A stretch of DNA of 64,000 bases from Chimaeribacter coloradensis (GTDB lineage Bacteria; Pseudomonadota; Gammaproteobacteria; Enterobacterales; Enterobacteriaceae), in NCBI RefSeq assembly GCF_002858715.1, contig NZ_PJZH01000003.1, positions 124,001 to 188,000 on the forward strand. Reading direction: 5' to 3'. The notes under the pieces were generated by a model. It was given only the letters and a program-made list of their open reading frames with translations. It ran no database searches and was not told where the DNA came from. Every line of letters starts with the position of its first letter. The first letter of the stretch is position 1. Made by a program: the position numbers and the translations under genes. This document shows positions 61,707 to 64,000 of this stretch, piece after piece.

Positions 61707-62819
61707 TTGGGATACAGAATACCGATCACGCTGGGGAACATTGAATCCCTGGCCTATAAACCCTACCAGCCGGGCAAAATCGCGCTGGTATGCGAAGGGG
61801 GCGGGCAACGCGGAATATTCACAGCCGGTGTGCTGGATGAATTTCAACGTGCCCGCTTCAATCCTTTTGACCTGCTGATCGGCACCTCTGCCGGCGCACA
61901 GAATCTCTCCGCCTTTGTCTGCCAACAGCCCGGCTACGCCCGGCGCGTGATCTCCCGCTACACCACCTCTCCCCAGTTTTTTAACCCTTTGCGCTTCGTG
62001 CGCGGCGGGCACCTGATCGATCTCGACTGGCTGGTCGAGGTGACCGCCGACCGGATGCCGCTGGCGCTGGAAGCGGCGGATGCCTGGCTGGGGGACACGC
62101 GTGAATTTTTGATGTGCGCCTGCCGCAGCGATGACTACAGCCCGACCTATTTTTCGCCGACGCGCGAGAACTGGCTCTCGGTGCTGAAGGCGTCCAGCGC
62201 CATCCCCGGCTTCTACCGCATGGGTGTTGAGCTGGACGGCATCAGCTATCAGGATGGCGGCATCAGTGACGCCATCCCGGTTGAAGAGGCGTACCGCCGC
62301 GGCGCGGACACCATCATCGTGATCCGTACCGTGCCGTCGCAGATGTTCTACGCCCCGCAGTGGATGAAGCGCATGGAGCAGTGGCTCAGTGAAAGCAGCC
62401 TGCAACAGCTGGTGCACATGATGCAGCACCACGAGAAAAGCTACCGGCGCATCCAGCAATTTATTGAGAACCCGCCGGGCAACCTGCGGATCTTTGAAAT
62501 CTACCCGCCGAAACCGCTGGCCAGCCGGGCGCTGGGCAGCAAAGTGTCGGCGCTGAACCGTGATTACCACCTCGGGCGGCGCTGCGGGCGCTATTTTCTG
62601 GCGACCGTGGCGCACTGGCTGCTGCCGCGGGATGGGCAGCCGGATCTGCCGGTGAGCGCCCCGGCCGCGACGGTGATCCCGGAAGAGCCGGCCAACACGC
62701 CGCTGATCACCGACTCGCCGCTGGTCTCGGCGGTGAGTGATGCGGTCAGCGGCCTGCTGGCGGATGCGCCGCCGGTGGCCGACAACGAAGATCCGGATGA
62801 TAAGGAGCAGGCAGGATGA
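61707..62819 (+). CDS. yjjU: Patatin-like phospholipase YjjU
   Basis: The 370-residue patatin domain protein has the oxyanion loop CEGGGQRGIF, nucleophile elbow GTSAGA (Ser-Asp dyad) and YQDGGISDAIP with the Asp. It uses a TTG start at 61707 (read as MGYRIPITLGNIESLAYKPY), matching the E. coli YjjU N-terminus, with TAAAGG right before it. The C-terminal 60 residues are low-complexity. It overlaps yjjV by 4 bp. Lipid substrate not established. Confidence 0.92.
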   Translation: MGYRIPITLGNIESLAYKPYQPGKIALVCEGGGQRGIFTAGVLDEFQRARFNPFDLLIGTSAGAQNLSAFVCQQPGYARRVISRYTTSPQFFNPLRFVRGGHLIDLDWLVEVTADRMPLALEAADAWLGDTREFLMCACRSDDYSPTYFSPTRENWLSVLKASSAIPGFYRMGVELDGISYQDGGISDAIPVEEAYRRGADTIIVIRTVPSQMFYAPQWMKRMEQWLSESSLQQLVHMMQHHEKSYRRIQQFIENPPGNLRIFEIYPPKPLASRALGSKVSALNRDYHLGRRCGRYFLATVAHWLLPRDGQPDLPVSAPAATVIPEEPANTPLITDSPLVSAVSDAVSGLLADAPPVADNEDPDDKEQAG

Positions 62820-63613
62820 GCGCGCCGCACTACTTTATAGATACCCACTGCCACTTTGATTTCCCGCCGTTTGTCGGGGAGGCGGCTGCCAGCGTGGCCC
62901 GCGCGGCTGACCACCAGGTGCGGCAGATTATCGTCCCGGCCGTGACAGCCGATCGTTTTGACGGCGTGCTGGCACTGGCAGACCGGCACGACGCGCTGTT
63001 CGCCGCCCTGGGGCTGCACCCGCTGTTTATCACACAGCATGACGATGCGGCGCTGGCGCGCCTGGCCGCGCACCTGAAACAGCCGCCCGCGACGCTGGTG
63101 GCGGTAGGGGAGATCGGGCTGGATCTCTATATGGACAACCCGCACTTTGAGCGGCAGAAGGCGCTGCTGGAAGATCAGCTCCATCTGGCGAAACAGGCCA
63201 ATCTGCCGGTGATCCTGCACTCCCGCCGCACCCACGATCAGCTCTTCTCGCTGCTGCGTAAACAGGCGCTGCCCGCCACCGGCGTGGTACACGGCTTTGC
63301 CGGCAGCCTGGCGCAGGCGCAGGCCTTTGTGAAACTCGGCTACGCCATTGGCGTCGGCGGCACCATCACCTACGAGCGGGCGCAAAAAACCCGTAAGACC
63401 ATCGCCGCGCTGCCGCTCTCCTGCCTGCTGCTGGAGACGGACGCGCCCGACATGCCGCTGGCCGGGTACCAGGGCCAGCCCAACCGGCCGGAACGCGCCG
63501 CGCAGGTGTTTGAGGTGCTCTGCCAGTTGCGCCCGGAGCCGCCGGAGACGATTGCCGCCGCCCTGAACGCCAACACCCGCCGGGTATTTAACCTGCCGCT
63601 GCTCTCCGCCTGA
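62816..63613 (+). CDS. yjjV: TatD-family metal-dependent hydrolase YjjV
   Basis: The 265-residue TIM-barrel protein has the HxH motif in FIDTHCHFDFP, catalytic Glu in AVGEIGLDLY, His in VILHSRRTHDQ and VVHGFAGSL, and the final Asp in LLLETDAPDMPL. TatD proteins are metal-dependent DNases; YjjV has been tied to general DNA and D-aminoacyl cleavage work but its own role is unclear. The ATG overlaps the yjjU stop (ATGA). Confidence 0.93.
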   Translation: MSAPHYFIDTHCHFDFPPFVGEAAASVARAADHQVRQIIVPAVTADRFDGVLALADRHDALFAALGLHPLFITQHDDAALARLAAHLKQPPATLVAVGEIGLDLYMDNPHFERQKALLEDQLHLAKQANLPVILHSRRTHDQLFSLLRKQALPATGVVHGFAGSLAQAQAFVKLGYAIGVGGTITYERAQKTRKTIAALPLSCLLLETDAPDMPLAGYQGQPNRPERAAQVFEVLCQLRPEPPETIAAALNANTRRVFNLPLLSA

Positions 63614-63876
63614 CCTTGCTTTGCACGCCGCCTCAGTCTGAAAAGCAATGTGAAAATAATCACATCTCTCCTTCGGTTACCCGTTTTACTTTTCACATAG
63701 TCCACGAATTACGGCGCAGCGCGCGGAAATCCTTTCTCTTCTCAATGTGACTATTATAACATCATCGCCGGCGCGCCGGGCCGCTTACCCCGGCGGGCAG
63801 CGTTCACACACCGGGCCGGACGGCCTGGTGTACACTCATTATCATTGATCACTTTCTGAGCATAAAACGATTATCT

Positions 63877-63944
63877 TGTGATACCTGTCACAGTTAATCT
63901 AAACGCGTTACAATTGGCTTTAAGATTTTGTGAATCAGAACACA
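63877..63944. promoter_or_regulatory. Twin CRP sites, likely deo-type (CRP/CytR) promoter
   Basis: TGTGATACCTGTCACA (63877-63892) is a perfect CRP core and TGTGAATCAGAACACA (63929-63944) a good one; their starts are 52 bp apart, the spacing of CytR-controlled promoters such as deoP2. In E. coli the deo operon lies downstream of yjjV. The gene itself is past the window edge. The bases 63614-63876 hold no gene I can support. Confidence 0.7.
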
Positions 63945-64000
63945 TAACAGTCCCCTGTGCTCATGGTTCAATAGCCAGTAACGGCCCGGTGTTTGCCGGC

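Overview
The window is a chromosomal segment of a GC-rich enterobacterium. Core gene order follows the E. coli 96-99 min region: ridA-pyrI-pyrB-pyrL, tabA, argI, rraB, yjgM, valS-holC-pepA, lptF-lptG, leuX, then yjjZ, three tRNA-Leu(CAG) genes, rsmC, holD-rimI, prfC, osmY, ytjA, yjjU-yjjV and a deo-like promoter at the right edge. Protein similarity and the accessory genes suggest a Serratia-like Yersiniaceae member. The genus is an inference. No insertion sequence, integrase or CRISPR array was seen.

Layout. 1-2670: minus-strand operon of a circularly permuted ATP-grasp protein, an alpha-E protein and a transglutaminase-like protein cut by the edge. 2953-5044: ridA and the attenuated pyrLBI operon. 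5250-9401: tabA and an SOS mutagenesis locus whose umuD and umuC are separated by an HNH-nuclease toxin/immunity pair flanked by a 62-bp direct repeat. 9485-14422: a GH13 phosphorylase, argI with two ARG boxes, rraB and a bglA/RpiR module. 15304-23413: yjgM, valS, holC, pepA, lptFG. 23488-29013: an L-fucose oxidation cluster (FCD regulator, fuconate dehydratase, lactonase, fucose dehydrogenase, mutarotase, FucP transporter). 29046-29549: hairpin-forming 109-bp repeats. 29577-31048: ampH and leuX.

31049-35640 is AT-rich and looks acquired next to leuX: a large single-chain restriction-methylation protein, then SymE with a visible SymR-like antisense RNA and a LexA box. 35776-42530: a DUF1349 protein and a LacI-controlled polar amino-acid ABC operon with two oxidoreductases, apparently an uncharacterised catabolic pathway. 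42578-44836: two divergent HNH nucleases resembling modification-dependent restriction enzymes. 44870-51901: a small secreted protein, a dihydroxyacetone-type kinase, a GPH transporter, a GH31 glycosidase and a LacI regulator. 51908-53559: a diguanylate cyclase and yjjZ. The remainder is the conserved leuVPQ-like to yjjV block with an inserted LysR/aldo-keto reductase pair and without yjjG.

The most unusual feature is the umuD/toxin/immunity/umuC locus. Both halves of the split operon have their own LexA box at the same distance from a start codon, and the 24-codon reading frame ahead of umuC keeps the last residues of UmuD in place. The toxin pair lies inside an SOS transcription unit.
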